From SIG622 sp045604705 (GTDB lineage: Bacteria; Bacillota; Clostridia; Oscillospirales; CAG-382), in contig JAZUOO010000068.1 in assembly GCA_045604705.1 (NCBI GenBank), forward strand, positions 11,192 through 75,191: a stretch of 64,000 nt of DNA, written 5' to 3'. A model generated the notes under the pieces. The model worked only from the letters and a program-made list of their open reading frames with translations, made no database searches and was not told the DNA's origin. This document shows, in pieces, positions 1 through 8,529 of this stretch (positions are counted from its first letter, which is position 1; each line of letters starts with the position of its first letter). The translations under genes were made by a program, and so were the position numbers.

Positions 1-770
1 TCCTGCATATTCAGTAGTGCGTCATTCTTAGTGAATCTGTAGAACGAACCAATAAAATCACCTTCAACAACTTTGTGCGTAAACCTCTCGAGAGGAACGG
101 CAGAAAGATTTGCAGCATCACAAAAAGCAGTATATCCCTCATAGGCACCTTTTCCCGTCCAATGATGGTCTGTTTTATAATATACATAATTACCATCAAC
201 AGCAGATGCCGCTTTAAGGTTTTCGAATGCATCGACCTTTATAACACCGGGAACAGTCATAGAATAAAGAGTATCAATAGCGTGTTTCTGTGAATAACGC
301 TCGTTCGAACTTGTAAATTTCTCATCGAGATAGAATTCTGATGCCGTTGGTACTATCATTGAAAATACATTTACATCCGTAAGAGTATCTGCGTAAGTAT
401 TCAAGGTTGTAGCGTAGTTGAGAATGTCATTATATTCTAGTGAATAAAAATCCATTGCACGTGTACTGTCGATTATTATCGCATTCCCATTGTTTGTCTG
501 AATGGTATATTCCGATTCAAAATGCAGAATATCGTTGATTTTATCGCCGATTTTTATGAATGATTTCCTGAACGGAAACTGATCACTCATGTATGAGTTT
601 ATTCCTGCGGTATACTGCCCGGAAAAAAGACTTTCCGTATTAAAATCTGGCATAAGAGCAAGAGTTCTGTTCTCATCAACCGATACTTCATTATCGGGCA
701 CCAGGAAATAACACACAGAAGTAACACTCAGAAGCAGAAAAAACAAAATAGGTATAACATATTTATTCAT
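1..770 (-). CDS. DHHW-motif exported protein, AlgJ/AlgX-like (incomplete at window start)
   Basis: The reading frame opens at the ATG at 768-770 and runs without a stop off the left edge, so about 256 residues are visible and the C-terminus is missing. The first ~25 residues form a hydrophobic signal or anchor segment, so the protein is probably outside the membrane. The motif Asp-His-His-Trp falls at about residues 201-204 (TDHHWTGKGAYEGY), the signature of the DHHW/AlgX-AlgJ family, whose members act as SGNH-type O-acetyl esterases or transferases working with a membrane-bound O-acyltransferase. The MBOAT gene lies directly upstream on the same strand (33 bp gap), which supports a two-component system for O-acetylating an extracellular or wall polysaccharide. 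The polymer modified is not shown by the sequence. Confidence 0.85.
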   Translation of the reverse strand, partial: MNKYVIPILFFLLLSVTSVCYFLVPDNEVSVDENRTLALMPDFNTESLFSGQYTAGINSYMSDQFPFRKSFIKIGDKINDILHFESEYTIQTNNGNAIIIDSTRAMDFYSLEYNDILNYATTLNTYADTLTDVNVFSMIVPTASEFYLDEKFTSSNERYSQKHAIDTLYSMTVPGVIKVDAFENLKAASAVDGNYVYYKTDHHWTGKGAYEGYTAFCDAANLSAVPLERFTHKVVEGDFIGSFYRFTKNDALLNMQ

Positions 771-803
771 AATTTAACACTCACCTCTGGTATAGATATT
801 TAA

Positions 804-2186
804 TCAGAATTTAAAATATAAAAACGGATTATAGCTGCTGCTGATTACACAAGCGGTACAGGCAAGAAACATCGCAACGGTAAACACAGCCATGCAGCAG
901 GTTTTCGCATTTTCGGAAAGATGTGCAGACACTTTATCCTTAATCATGCTGTACAAGGGCGTTGCACAGAATGCACAGACAATAAGCATCGGAATAATAG
1001 TGTAGAGGAAATTAGCAGAAATAGGATCTGAAAAATTACCACTTAGTCCAAACATCGCACGAAGTACGATAAGGCATTCCTTGAAATTTTCGAAATAGAA
1101 GAATACCCAACCGATAATGACAAGAACAAATGTAAGCGGCATTGCTATAATCTTCGGAATACTGATATGCTTATATATGACCTTTTCAAGAGACAGAAGA
1201 ACAAAGAAGTAAAGACCCCATACCACAAAGTTATAACCTGCACCATGCCAAAGTCCGGTAAGAGCCCATACCACGAACATATTGAAAAACTGTCTTTTCC
1301 TGTTTCCGCCGAGAGGGATATAGACATAATCACGGAAGAAAGTATTCATGGAAATATGCCATCTACGCCAGAATTCTTTGATAGAACAGGAAATATAAGG
1401 ATAATTAAAGTTTTCGTTATATGTAAATCCGAGAATCTTACCGAGACCTATCGCCATATCGCTGTACCCCGAAAAGTCGAAATATATCTGGAATGTGTAA
1501 CAGAGCATTGCGCCCCACGCACCAAGAGTTCCGATGTCCTGAACGGGATGGGAAAAAATATCTGTAACCATTTTTCCCACTACATTTGCAAGAAGTACCT
1601 TTTTACCAAGCCCGATAAGGAAACGGTAAATACCTTCGCAAACCATAGGTGCTGTCATACTTCTTTCGCGAAGTTGCTTTTCAATTTCCGTGTATCGAAC
1701 GATTGGGCCTGCGATAAGCTGAGGAAAAAGAGAAATATACAGCATAAAATAAAGCGGATTCTTCTGGATGTCTGCTTCACCGCGGTATACGTCAATTACA
1801 TAAGTCAGAATCTGGAAAGTATAAAATGAAATACCGATTGGCAGTGCAACCTGAGGCATTTGGATATTTACATAGGGAATCAGATTGACAATATCAAGTA
1901 TCATCTGACCATATTTAAAGAATAAAAGCGGTATTAGAGATGCTATGACCGCAACTATAAGCATCGACTTACTGTTGTTACGGGAGACCATAAGCCTTGT
2001 CAGTGCCCAGCTGATAAGCGAAACCCCCATCATAAGGAATACATAAACCGGTTCGCCCCAGGCATAGAATACGAGGGACATAATAAGAAGAATAATGTTT
2101 CTGACAGCTATACTCTTAATCAAAAACTGAAGAATCAGACATAGCGGCAGAAACACAAATAAAAAAGCTGGTTCTGTAAATAACAT
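804..2186 (-). CDS. MBOAT family membrane-bound O-acyltransferase (AlgI/DltB-like)
   Basis: This 460-residue polytopic membrane protein has about ten hydrophobic segments and the MBOAT hallmarks: a PIGISFYTFQ segment near residue 110, a FWRRWHIS stretch, and the invariant histidine at about residue 314 in LTGLWHGAGYNF. Family members move acyl groups, usually acetyl, across the membrane onto polysaccharides or D-alanyl carriers. The ATG at 2184-2186 is chosen because AGAAAGGA precedes it at good spacing; a TTG at 2207 in the same frame has no ribosome site. The DHHW gene follows, so an alginate-type O-acetylation pair is likely; no D-alanine dlt genes accompany it, which argues against DltB. 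A sigma-A-like promoter lies about 100 bp upstream. Confidence 0.92.
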   Translation of the reverse strand: MLFTEPAFLFVFLPLCLILQFLIKSIAVRNIILLIMSLVFYAWGEPVYVFLMMGVSLISWALTRLMVSRNNSKSMLIVAVIASLIPLLFFKYGQMILDIVNLIPYVNIQMPQVALPIGISFYTFQILTYVIDVYRGEADIQKNPLYFMLYISLFPQLIAGPIVRYTEIEKQLRERSMTAPMVCEGIYRFLIGLGKKVLLANVVGKMVTDIFSHPVQDIGTLGAWGAMLCYTFQIYFDFSGYSDMAIGLGKILGFTYNENFNYPYISCSIKEFWRRWHISMNTFFRDYVYIPLGGNRKRQFFNMFVVWALTGLWHGAGYNFVVWGLYFFVLLSLEKVIYKHISIPKIIAMPLTFVLVIIGWVFFYFENFKECLIVLRAMFGLSGNFSDPISANFLYTIIPMLIVCAFCATPLYSMIKDKVSAHLSENAKTCCMAVFTVAMFLACTACVISSSYNPFLYFKF

Positions 2187-2606
2187 TGATAATCCTTTCT
2201 GTCGCAAGAACTCTCATGCGACGCGGTTTAAATGCAAAAAATATTTATATACTCTCAAAGAATATAATAATGGTTACTTTAAACTATAATATTTTAACTC
2301 ACTTTTTTTTAAATGTCAAGTACTAACACAAACAAAAGCAAATTTAAATGCATTTTTAACGCGAAAGCACACAAGAATTTCCTTACTTTTTGCGTATTGA
2401 AAATATACAATTCCATTAAAAATAGAACAAATTGTAATACTTTTCTTAATCTTTCGGGAAATTATGGATTATTTTAAAAGAATGTTGTATAATATGTTTG
2501 TATATAATCAGTATCTATTTTTTGTTTATTTTAAGGTTAAACTCCATATTTTAATATTTTCAATTTGTTTTCTTAAACTCAACGGGAACACAACTTTTGC
2601 AAGTAT
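2187..2606. other. AT-rich intergenic region
   Basis: 420 bp between the MBOAT gene and spoVG. Apart from the MBOAT promoter at 2291-2319 it is very AT-rich, with no credible open frame on either strand, no clear Rho-independent terminator for spoVG, and no recognised RNA element. Confidence 0.6.
2291..2319 (-). promoter_or_regulatory. Sigma-A promoter for the MBOAT operon
   Basis: On the minus strand TTGACA (2314-2319) and TAAAAT (2291-2296) are separated by exactly 17 bp, giving a predicted start near 2284 and a leader of about 100 nt before the MBOAT gene. Seen directly; activity is inferred. Confidence 0.75.
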
Positions 2607-2879
2607 TTACTCAGTCTTATTATTTTCAGTATAAAGAAAATATTGTTCAAGAACCGTCATTTCCAACAGATCGCGAAATTCTTTGTTTATGGGATGTGCC
2701 GTGTCGGATACTTTACCGTCTTTCATCTTTTTGTTGGGCATAACGGTGAAGTATCTTGAGTTTGCATATACCACTTTTATATCATGAACCGTAAAGCAGT
2801 TATCGAAAGTTACGGAAACTATTGCTTTAAGGGCGTTTTCGCTGAAAATTTTTCTGATCTTTACCTCGGTTATTGTCAT
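2607..2879 (-). CDS. spoVG: SpoVG family regulator
   Basis: A 90-residue protein whose N-terminus (MTITEVKIRKI) and core (CFTVHDIKVV, then VMPNKKMKDGKVSDTAHPIN) match the SpoVG family, a small nucleic-acid-binding regulator first known for a sporulation stage V phenotype and for effects on septation and gene expression in Firmicutes. Length agrees with the family. The start at 2877-2879 is preferred over an ATG four codons upstream because the AAGGA ribosome site would touch that upstream ATG. It is transcribed away from murC, which is divergent. No sigma-H promoter of the Bacillus type could be recognised upstream. Confidence 0.93.
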   Translation of the reverse strand: MTITEVKIRKIFSENALKAIVSVTFDNCFTVHDIKVVYANSRYFTVMPNKKMKDGKVSDTAHPINKEFRDLLEMTVLEQYFLYTENNKTE

Positions 2880-2971
2880 TGTTTTTACCATTCCTTATAA
2901 TTTTTATTGTAGTATACCAATTATGAACGTGATTTATTCTTTTAAATTTCAAGCTTGAAAGGATTTAACAT

Positions 2972-4342
2972 ATGAACTATTCTCTTGATAATATTAAACA
3001 CGCTTACTTCATAGGAATTGGAGGAGTCAGTATGTCTTCTCTTGCTTCCATCCTTATGTTAAAGGGAAAAAAGGTCTCAGGTCATGATATGAATGCTTCT
3101 TCCGTTACCGAAAAACTCTGTGCTGAGGGTGCTGATATTGCTTATACTCTTGATACCGATATTCCCGAGTCGGTTGATACGGTAATATATACAGCCGCAG
3201 TAAAGAGTGACAATCCTCTTATGGTAAAGGCCGCAAAAAGTAATGCCGTAATCCTTTCAAGAGCGGAGCTTTTGGGAATTATTACAAACAGCTTTAAGAC
3301 ATCAATCGGTATATCCGGTACTCACGGAAAATCCACGACCACAGGACTTTTGTCCTCTGTGTGTCTTGCACATGACGGTGACACAGCGGTGCTTTCCGGT
3401 GCAAATCTGCCCTTTATGGGTTCAAGTTACAAGTACGGTGACGGTGAAAGAATAGTTTACGAGGCTTGCGAATATAAAAATTCATATCATTCAATGATTC
3501 CCTCCATCAAAGTTGTGCTTAATTGCGAGCATGATCACGTTGATTTTTTCCCGGATATTGAAAGTGTTATCGAATCATTTTGCAAATATGTCGATCAACC
3601 GAGATTTACGGGAAGTGAGAACATTGCTGTAATTAACCGTGACTGCGATAATTGTTTAAAGATTGCAAAAAAAACCTCAGCCGAAGTTTATTTTTATTCC
3701 ATAAAGGATACCACCGATTTTTATGCCTATGATATTGACATGAGCGACGGTTTCGGATCATTCTCGGTGCACCTTAATGACGGAAGCAGTATTTGTAATA
3801 TTAAACTTTCAATTCCCGGAATACACAATGTTTCAAATTCCGTCGCAGCGGCTGCTGCCGCTTACCTTTCGGGAGTAAGTGCAGAAAATATTAAAAAGGG
3901 ACTTGAAGCATTCAGCGGTGTATCAAGACGTTTTGAACGTTTGGGGGAATATTCGGGAGCTGTACTTATTGATGACTATGCTCACCATCCAGATGAAATT
4001 GAGGTTACGCTCAAAGCCGCAAGAATGTTGAACATCGGCAGAATTATTTGCGTTTTTCAGCCTCACACCTATACAAGAACATATGACATGCTTGATGCTT
4101 TTGCAAAAGCATTATCATTGGCAGACAAAGTATATTTATGTGATATTTACGCTGCCAGAGAGGTAAATACTACCGGAGTTTCTTCAAACGATATTGCTTC
4201 AAGAATGAATAATGCAGAATGTCCGGGAAGCTTTGAAAACATTGCCGAGATTTTAAAGTCAGAACTAAAAAGCGGAGATTACTGTATAACAATGGGTGCG
4301 GGCGAAGCATTTAAAGTTGCTAAAATACTTCTTGGAGAGTAA
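2972..4342 (+). CDS. murC: UDP-N-acetylmuramate--L-alanine ligase
   Basis: This 456-residue cytoplasmic Mur ligase adds L-alanine to UDP-N-acetylmuramic acid with ATP, the first step of the peptidoglycan stem peptide. The N-terminal nucleotide-binding glycine motif GIGGVSMSSLA (about residues 15-25), the ATP P-loop GTHGKST (about 116-122), the central VLNCEHDHVDFF segment and the C-terminal DYAHHPDE motif are all present and complete. Length is typical. GAAAGGA stands 8 bp before the ATG. It is monocistronic here, ending at a hairpin shared with the convergent glycosyltransferase locus. Confidence 0.97.
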   Translation: MNYSLDNIKHAYFIGIGGVSMSSLASILMLKGKKVSGHDMNASSVTEKLCAEGADIAYTLDTDIPESVDTVIYTAAVKSDNPLMVKAAKSNAVILSRAELLGIITNSFKTSIGISGTHGKSTTTGLLSSVCLAHDGDTAVLSGANLPFMGSSYKYGDGERIVYEACEYKNSYHSMIPSIKVVLNCEHDHVDFFPDIESVIESFCKYVDQPRFTGSENIAVINRDCDNCLKIAKKTSAEVYFYSIKDTTDFYAYDIDMSDGFGSFSVHLNDGSSICNIKLSIPGIHNVSNSVAAAAAAYLSGVSAENIKKGLEAFSGVSRRFERLGEYSGAVLIDDYAHHPDEIEVTLKAARMLNIGRIICVFQPHTYTRTYDMLDAFAKALSLADKVYLCDIYAAREVNTTGVSSNDIASRMNNAECPGSFENIAEILKSELKSGDYCITMGAGEAFKVAKILLGE

Positions 4343-4366
4343 TCATTACAAAAAAATAAAAAATTC

Positions 4367-4394
4367 AAGGGGCAACCACATCGGACTGCCCCTT
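4367..4394. terminator. Bidirectional terminator between murC and the glycosyltransferase gene
   Basis: An 8 bp perfect stem (AAGGGGCA at 4367-4374 with TGCCCCTT at 4387-4394) sits between convergent genes. The T-rich tract is better on the minus strand (4351-4363 read in reverse), so it probably serves mainly the minus-strand gene. Confidence 0.8.
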
Positions 4395-4427
4395 TATTTA
4401 TAAGCTGTATAATAAACCTTTCACAAA

Positions 4428-5555
4428 TCAATCCGCAAGTGAGGATTCATCTTTTCCAACAAGCTGTGAAAATATATATTCAGCTGCATTCTTTCCTCCA
4501 AATACGGATCTAATATTTGATGAAAGCCGTTTTCTCAATTCAACATCTTCAAGTGCTTTAAGTGCCGCCTCGGGAATACCATCATTTGACATTACTGTCA
4601 GTACACACTGCAATTCTTCAAAGAAATCGTGGTTGCGCTTCTCACAGCCTCCAACAGCATTTATAAACACCATGGGTTTTCCAAGCACAGCACTTTCTGT
4701 TGTACTCACTCCGCCCGGCTTTGTAACAAACACATCGCACGCATTCATATATTCATGCATCTGATTTGTATATCCAACAACATAAAAGTTATTACTCTGC
4801 TTCTTCACCAGTCTGTTGTAAAGCCGATTGTTGTTTCCGCAAATAACTATTATAAGAGTATTATCGTCAATTTTATTTCGGAGCTTAGAGGAGATATTTT
4901 TTATGGGTCCGCAACCCATGCTTCCACAGCACATAAGCAAAATTTTTTTATCCACCGGAAGTCCGAGGATGTCCCTTGCATTATCTCTTGTGTTTACACC
5001 GAAAAAGCACTGTCTCACCGGAATACCTGAAACATATAGCTTTTCTTTTGGTATTCCCGAATTTTGAAACTCCTCTCTGAGATTTTCATGCGGAATAAAA
5101 TATTTGTCCATTTCGGAACAGTTTGTACCGGGTACACAGGTATAGTCTGTTGCGACTATGGAAGAAGTGACATCTATGTCGTACTTTTTCCTCATTTCCG
5201 TCACGAGGAGTGCGGCAAAGGGATGTACACAGATTATGTTATCTATTCCTCCATTTTTAACATATTCATAAAGATTTTTTGCACCAAAAGTCAAAAGCTT
5301 ATATAGGGCGGACCCTTCTTTAAAGACAGATTCATGCTTTTCAGTAACAGAATAGCCTTTATCAAAAAGCTTCGGCAGATGCCTGTACACGCAAACATGA
5401 CCGAATGCAATAAACCCCGAAAGCCCGCAGGATGAAAATTTAAGTGAATCACGAAGCTCGCATTGCTCCCCGTTACTTACGAAAATTTCCTGAATGGCGA
5501 CAGCAGAAGAATTATGTCCTTCACCTGTTTTACATGTTAATATTTACGTTTTCAT
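4428..5555 (-). pseudogene. UgtP/MGDG-synthase-like glycosyltransferase with in-frame stop at codon 4
   Basis: The protein matches the processive diacylglycerol/UDP-sugar glycosyltransferase family (UgtP, MGDG synthase), which glycosylates membrane diacylglycerol. The C-terminal donor-binding half is intact (KPGGVSTTESAVLGKPM). Homologous sequence continues upstream of the first usable start (GTG at 5388-5390) through the N-terminal family motif TGEGHNSSA, back to an ATG at 5553-5555 that has AAAGGA 10 bp before it. In that frame codon 4 is TAA (5544-5546): Met-Lys-Thr-stop-Ile-Leu-Thr-Cys. A Leu TTA to TAA change would explain it. From the GTG only 320 residues lacking the glycine-rich acceptor-site motif could be made, against 375 expected. 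The upstream acyltransferase overlaps it by 26 bp, so the two form one operon. Either a real nonsense mutation or a sequence error. Confidence 0.8.
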
Positions 5556-6045
5556 GTTTCAGCCATCCTTTTCCGGAACATTCTATTTTTGTCATTTTTT
5601 TGTATGTTCTAATGATCTTCGGTCTGTTATATCTTTGAATAATCATGAACGGGATATTGCCGAGCATCCAGATAACAGCCATAAAGGTACCTCCGAAACC
5701 TTTCCAGATTACCTTACAGTAAAAACCGAATACTATAATCACAAAGTGTATAAATTCGGCTATACAGGTCTCATACAGAAGCTTTTTCAGGCACTCTGAA
5801 TCGTCTGATATATCAAAGGTCTTAGGTACCATCGTTTTGCATATTTTACTCATATCCGGAACCCTGTTTTTCCATTTTCGTATATGAAGCTTTTCGTAAA
5901 GTTTTCCCTCAGACTCCCAAAAGAAACTTTTAAAAGGAAACTTATCCGGTGAAAAAACATCTCTTGGAAGAAATAATCCTATTACAAACCCGGAAAAACC
6001 GATTATTGAAAGATATATTACACATCTTATAAATTCTTCTCTCGT
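5530..6045 (-). CDS. CrtO-like membrane acyltransferase; start codon apparently ACG
   Basis: The frame encodes about 171 residues resembling glycosyl-4,4'-diaponeurosporenoate acyltransferase (CrtO): an N-terminal membrane helix, FPFKSFFWESEGKLYEKL followed by IRKWKNRVPD, a second membrane segment and the family block MIIQRYNRPKI. Such proteins esterify glycosylated membrane lipids. The usual start is absent: the codon 6 bp after a good AAAGGGGAG site is ACG (6043-6045), where ATG would be expected, and the first conventional in-frame ATG (5851-5853) would delete the N-terminal helix and the WESEGKLYEKL block, leaving 107 residues. The neighbour is a glycolipid glycosyltransferase, so a joint role in making an acylated glycolipid is likely. 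Activity of this copy is doubtful. Confidence 0.7.
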   Translation of the reverse strand, partial: TREEFIRCVIYLSIIGFSGFVIGLFLPRDVFSPDKFPFKSFFWESEGKLYEKLHIRKWKNRVPDMSKICKTMVPKTFDISDDSECLKKLLYETCIAEFIHFVIIVFGFYCKVIWKGFGGTFMAVIWMLGNIPFMIIQRYNRPKIIRTYKKMTKIECSGKGWLKHENVNINM

Positions 6046-6194
6046 GTTAAGTCTCCCCTTTACATTTTAATCCGTAAAATTATTATAAATCATATTTGAC
6101 AAAAAGTCAATAGATTTTTTTATTATCAAACGTATTTTACAATTGTCATTATTTCCTTAAAAAAGTAAAAAAATTGAATATTTTAAAATAGGGC

Positions 6195-6223
6195 TTGAAA
6201 ATGTGCGGTTCATATGATATAAT
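6195..6223 (+). promoter_or_regulatory. Sigma-A promoter for trpS
   Basis: TTGAAA (6195-6200), 17 bp, TATAAT (6218-6223), giving a leader of about 70 nt before trpS. The leader is too short for a T-box and shows no T-box core. Confidence 0.85.
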
Positions 6224-6299
6224 ATAGATAATTTTGTATTTTTAAAGTTATTCGCTCAAATATAAACACGAAAAATCGGGAAAGGTTTGGAAATCAGAA

Positions 6300-7310
6300 A
6301 TGGATAATAATCAAGAAAGCAAAAAAATAATTTTTTCGGGTGTTCAGCCAAGCGGTATTCTTACGCTCGGTAATTATCTCGGGGCAATCAAAAATTGGGT
6401 AGCACTTCAGGATGAATATGATTGTCTATATTGTGTAGTCGACCTTCATGCTATCACCGTTCGTCAGGTGCCTGCAGATCTCAGAAGAAGAACCCTCGAG
6501 GGTCTTGCACTTTATACAGCCTGCGGTATCGATCCGGAAAAGAGTACAACATTTGTGCAAAGTCATGTTTCTGCTCACGCTGAACTCAGTTGGATTCTCG
6601 GATGTAATACCATGTTCGGTGAGCTTTCAAGAATGACGCAGTTCAAGGATAAGTCCGCAAAGCATTCGGATAACATCAATGCAGGACTCTTTACATATCC
6701 TGTTCTTATGGCTGCAGATATTCTTCTTTACGGCACACACGTTGTTCCGGTAGGTATAGACCAAAAACAGCATCTTGAGCTTGCAAGGGATATTGCCAAC
6801 AGATTCAACGGAGTATACGGTGATACCTTTATTGTACCCGAACCATATATTCCCAAGACCGGAATGAAAATCAATTCACTCACTGATCCCACAAAAAAAA
6901 TGAGTAAATCAGATCCTAACGAAAATTCTTATGTTGCTATCATTGAGCCCAGAGATGTTACCATAAAGAAAATCAAGAGAGCTGTTACCGATTCCGAAGC
7001 TCATGTTTGCTATGCCGAGGGTAAGGACGGTATCAATAATCTTATGAATATTTACTCCTCCTTCACGGGAAAGAGCTACGAAGAAATTGAAAAAGAATTT
7101 GACGGTAAGGGTTACGGTGATTTTAAGGCGGCTGTCGGAGAGACAGTAGCTGACGGACTTCAGGATGTAAGAGACAGATATGCACAGATCGTAAAGGACA
7201 AGGCATATCTTGAAGAAATTATGAAGAACGGCAGAGATAAGGCGGCTTACCTTGCAAGAAAGACTCTTTCAAAGGTATACAGAAAAGTCGGCTTTTACGG
7301 TTTGAAATGA
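6300..7310 (+). CDS. trpS: Tryptophan--tRNA ligase
   Basis: A 336-residue class I aminoacyl-tRNA synthetase that charges tRNA-Trp with tryptophan using ATP. The HIGH-equivalent lies in PSGILTLGNYLGA near residues 17-29 and the KMSKS loop at about residues 200-204 is exact; length is typical of bacterial TrpRS. The ATG at 6300 follows a purine-rich stretch. It is followed after 10 bp by the wecA-type gene, so read-through into the wall-polysaccharide genes is likely, although the pathway link is only positional. Confidence 0.97.
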   Translation: MDNNQESKKIIFSGVQPSGILTLGNYLGAIKNWVALQDEYDCLYCVVDLHAITVRQVPADLRRRTLEGLALYTACGIDPEKSTTFVQSHVSAHAELSWILGCNTMFGELSRMTQFKDKSAKHSDNINAGLFTYPVLMAADILLYGTHVVPVGIDQKQHLELARDIANRFNGVYGDTFIVPEPYIPKTGMKINSLTDPTKKMSKSDPNENSYVAIIEPRDVTIKKIKRAVTDSEAHVCYAEGKDGINNLMNIYSSFTGKSYEEIEKEFDGKGYGDFKAAVGETVADGLQDVRDRYAQIVKDKAYLEEIMKNGRDKAAYLARKTLSKVYRKVGFYGLK

Positions 7311-7320
7311 GGTGTGTTAA

Positions 7321-8466
7321 ATGACATTTGTTCCTTCTAATTATCAGAGTATAGTAACGCTTCTTATCACTATTCTCTGTTCGTTTTTAATTAGTTTTAC
7401 CACCACTCCCATTGCTCGTGTCGTTGCATTCAAGGTAGGTGCGATTGATGTGCCGAAGGACAATAGAAGAATGCACAAAAAACCGATTCCGCGTATGGGT
7501 GGACTTGCGATATTCCTTGGTTTTGCAATAACGGTCATAGTTTTCTGCAGCCCGACAACGGAACTCGTCGGTATGCTTTTGGGGGCGCTTTTACTGGTTG
7601 TAGTGGGGATATTTGATGATATTTATTCACTGCCCGCATTTCTTAAGCTTTTACTGCAGATTGTTTCGGCAACCATTGCAGTGCTTATGGGAAATGTTAT
7701 AAACGGTGTTACTATCTTCGGAAACTATATTGATCTGGGATCCTTTGCAGTTCCACTTTCGGTAATTTGGATAGCGGCTCTTATCAATGCAGTTAATCTT
7801 ATTGACGGTCTTGATGGACTTTCATGTGGTGTTTCCGCCATTTCATCCGTTTCACTTTTGTTGTCGGCATTCTTTTTACCGGAGTCTTCATTTGCAATAA
7901 TACTTCTTATTGCTTCTCTTGCCGGCTCATGTATCGGTTTTCTTCCCTTTAACTTCAATCCCGCAAGTATTTTTATGGGTGATACGGGAGCAATGTTTCT
8001 CGGATATTCTCTTGCTATTATATCAATTCAGGGTTTCTTTAAGATTGATGCGCTTCTTTCATTCTGGATTCCGTTCCTTGTATTCGCTCTTCCCATTCTT
8101 GACACATCCTTTGCTTTTACAAGAAGGATCCTTCACGGTAAGAGTCCTTTCTCCGCAGACAGAGGTCATATACATCACAAGCTAATCGATATGGGTTTTA
8201 CCCAGAAGCAGTCTGTTATGATTCTCTATTCCATTTGCGGTATCCTCGGAGTTTCTGCGGTTCTATTTGCCATGGACAAACCGATTGAGGGACTTTCGGT
8301 ACTTGTTATTGCACTTATAATCTATCTACTTAACTGGATTTTTGTAAACAAGAATTCCGAAACAAGAGAGCATATGGGCATGGGTCTTGAGATTCACGAC
8401 GAAAATGCTCAGAAGTCCGACAATGAAGATATTTCTTCGAAAACACATGACAACCAAAACTCTTAA
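7321..8466 (+). CDS. Undecaprenyl-phosphate GlcNAc-1-phosphate transferase (WecA/TagO/MraY family)
   Basis: This 381-residue polytopic membrane enzyme transfers a sugar-1-phosphate, in this subfamily usually GlcNAc-1-P, to undecaprenyl phosphate and so starts wall teichoic acid or other wall glycopolymer synthesis on the cytoplasmic face. The Asp-Asp pair at about residues 99-100 (GIFDDIYSLP), NAVNLIDGLDGL near 160, FMGDTGAMFLG and the ADRGHIHHKL loop are the family's catalytic and binding motifs. A GAGGTG site stands 6 bp before the start. The C-terminal ~40 residues are polar and look disordered. A UDP-GlcNAc 2-epimerase follows immediately, as expected for a TagO/MnaA pair. Confidence 0.94.
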   Translation: MTFVPSNYQSIVTLLITILCSFLISFTTTPIARVVAFKVGAIDVPKDNRRMHKKPIPRMGGLAIFLGFAITVIVFCSPTTELVGMLLGALLLVVVGIFDDIYSLPAFLKLLLQIVSATIAVLMGNVINGVTIFGNYIDLGSFAVPLSVIWIAALINAVNLIDGLDGLSCGVSAISSVSLLLSAFFLPESSFAIILLIASLAGSCIGFLPFNFNPASIFMGDTGAMFLGYSLAIISIQGFFKIDALLSFWIPFLVFALPILDTSFAFTRRILHGKSPFSADRGHIHHKLIDMGFTQKQSVMILYSICGILGVSAVLFAMDKPIEGLSVLVIALIIYLLNWIFVNKNSETREHMGMGLEIHDENAQKSDNEDISSKTHDNQNS

Positions 8467-8529
8467 AATGTTGAGTAGAAAAACACTGAAATAAGTAACT
8501 GAAATTATGTTTTCGGAAAGGACAAACAC

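Noticed and set aside
1167..1829. A 220-codon plus-strand frame inside the MBOAT gene
   Set aside because: Antisense shadow of the MBOAT gene, no recognised motif or ribosome site.
6224..6299. T-box leader before trpS
   Set aside because: The leader is only about 70 nt and lacks the conserved T-box core.
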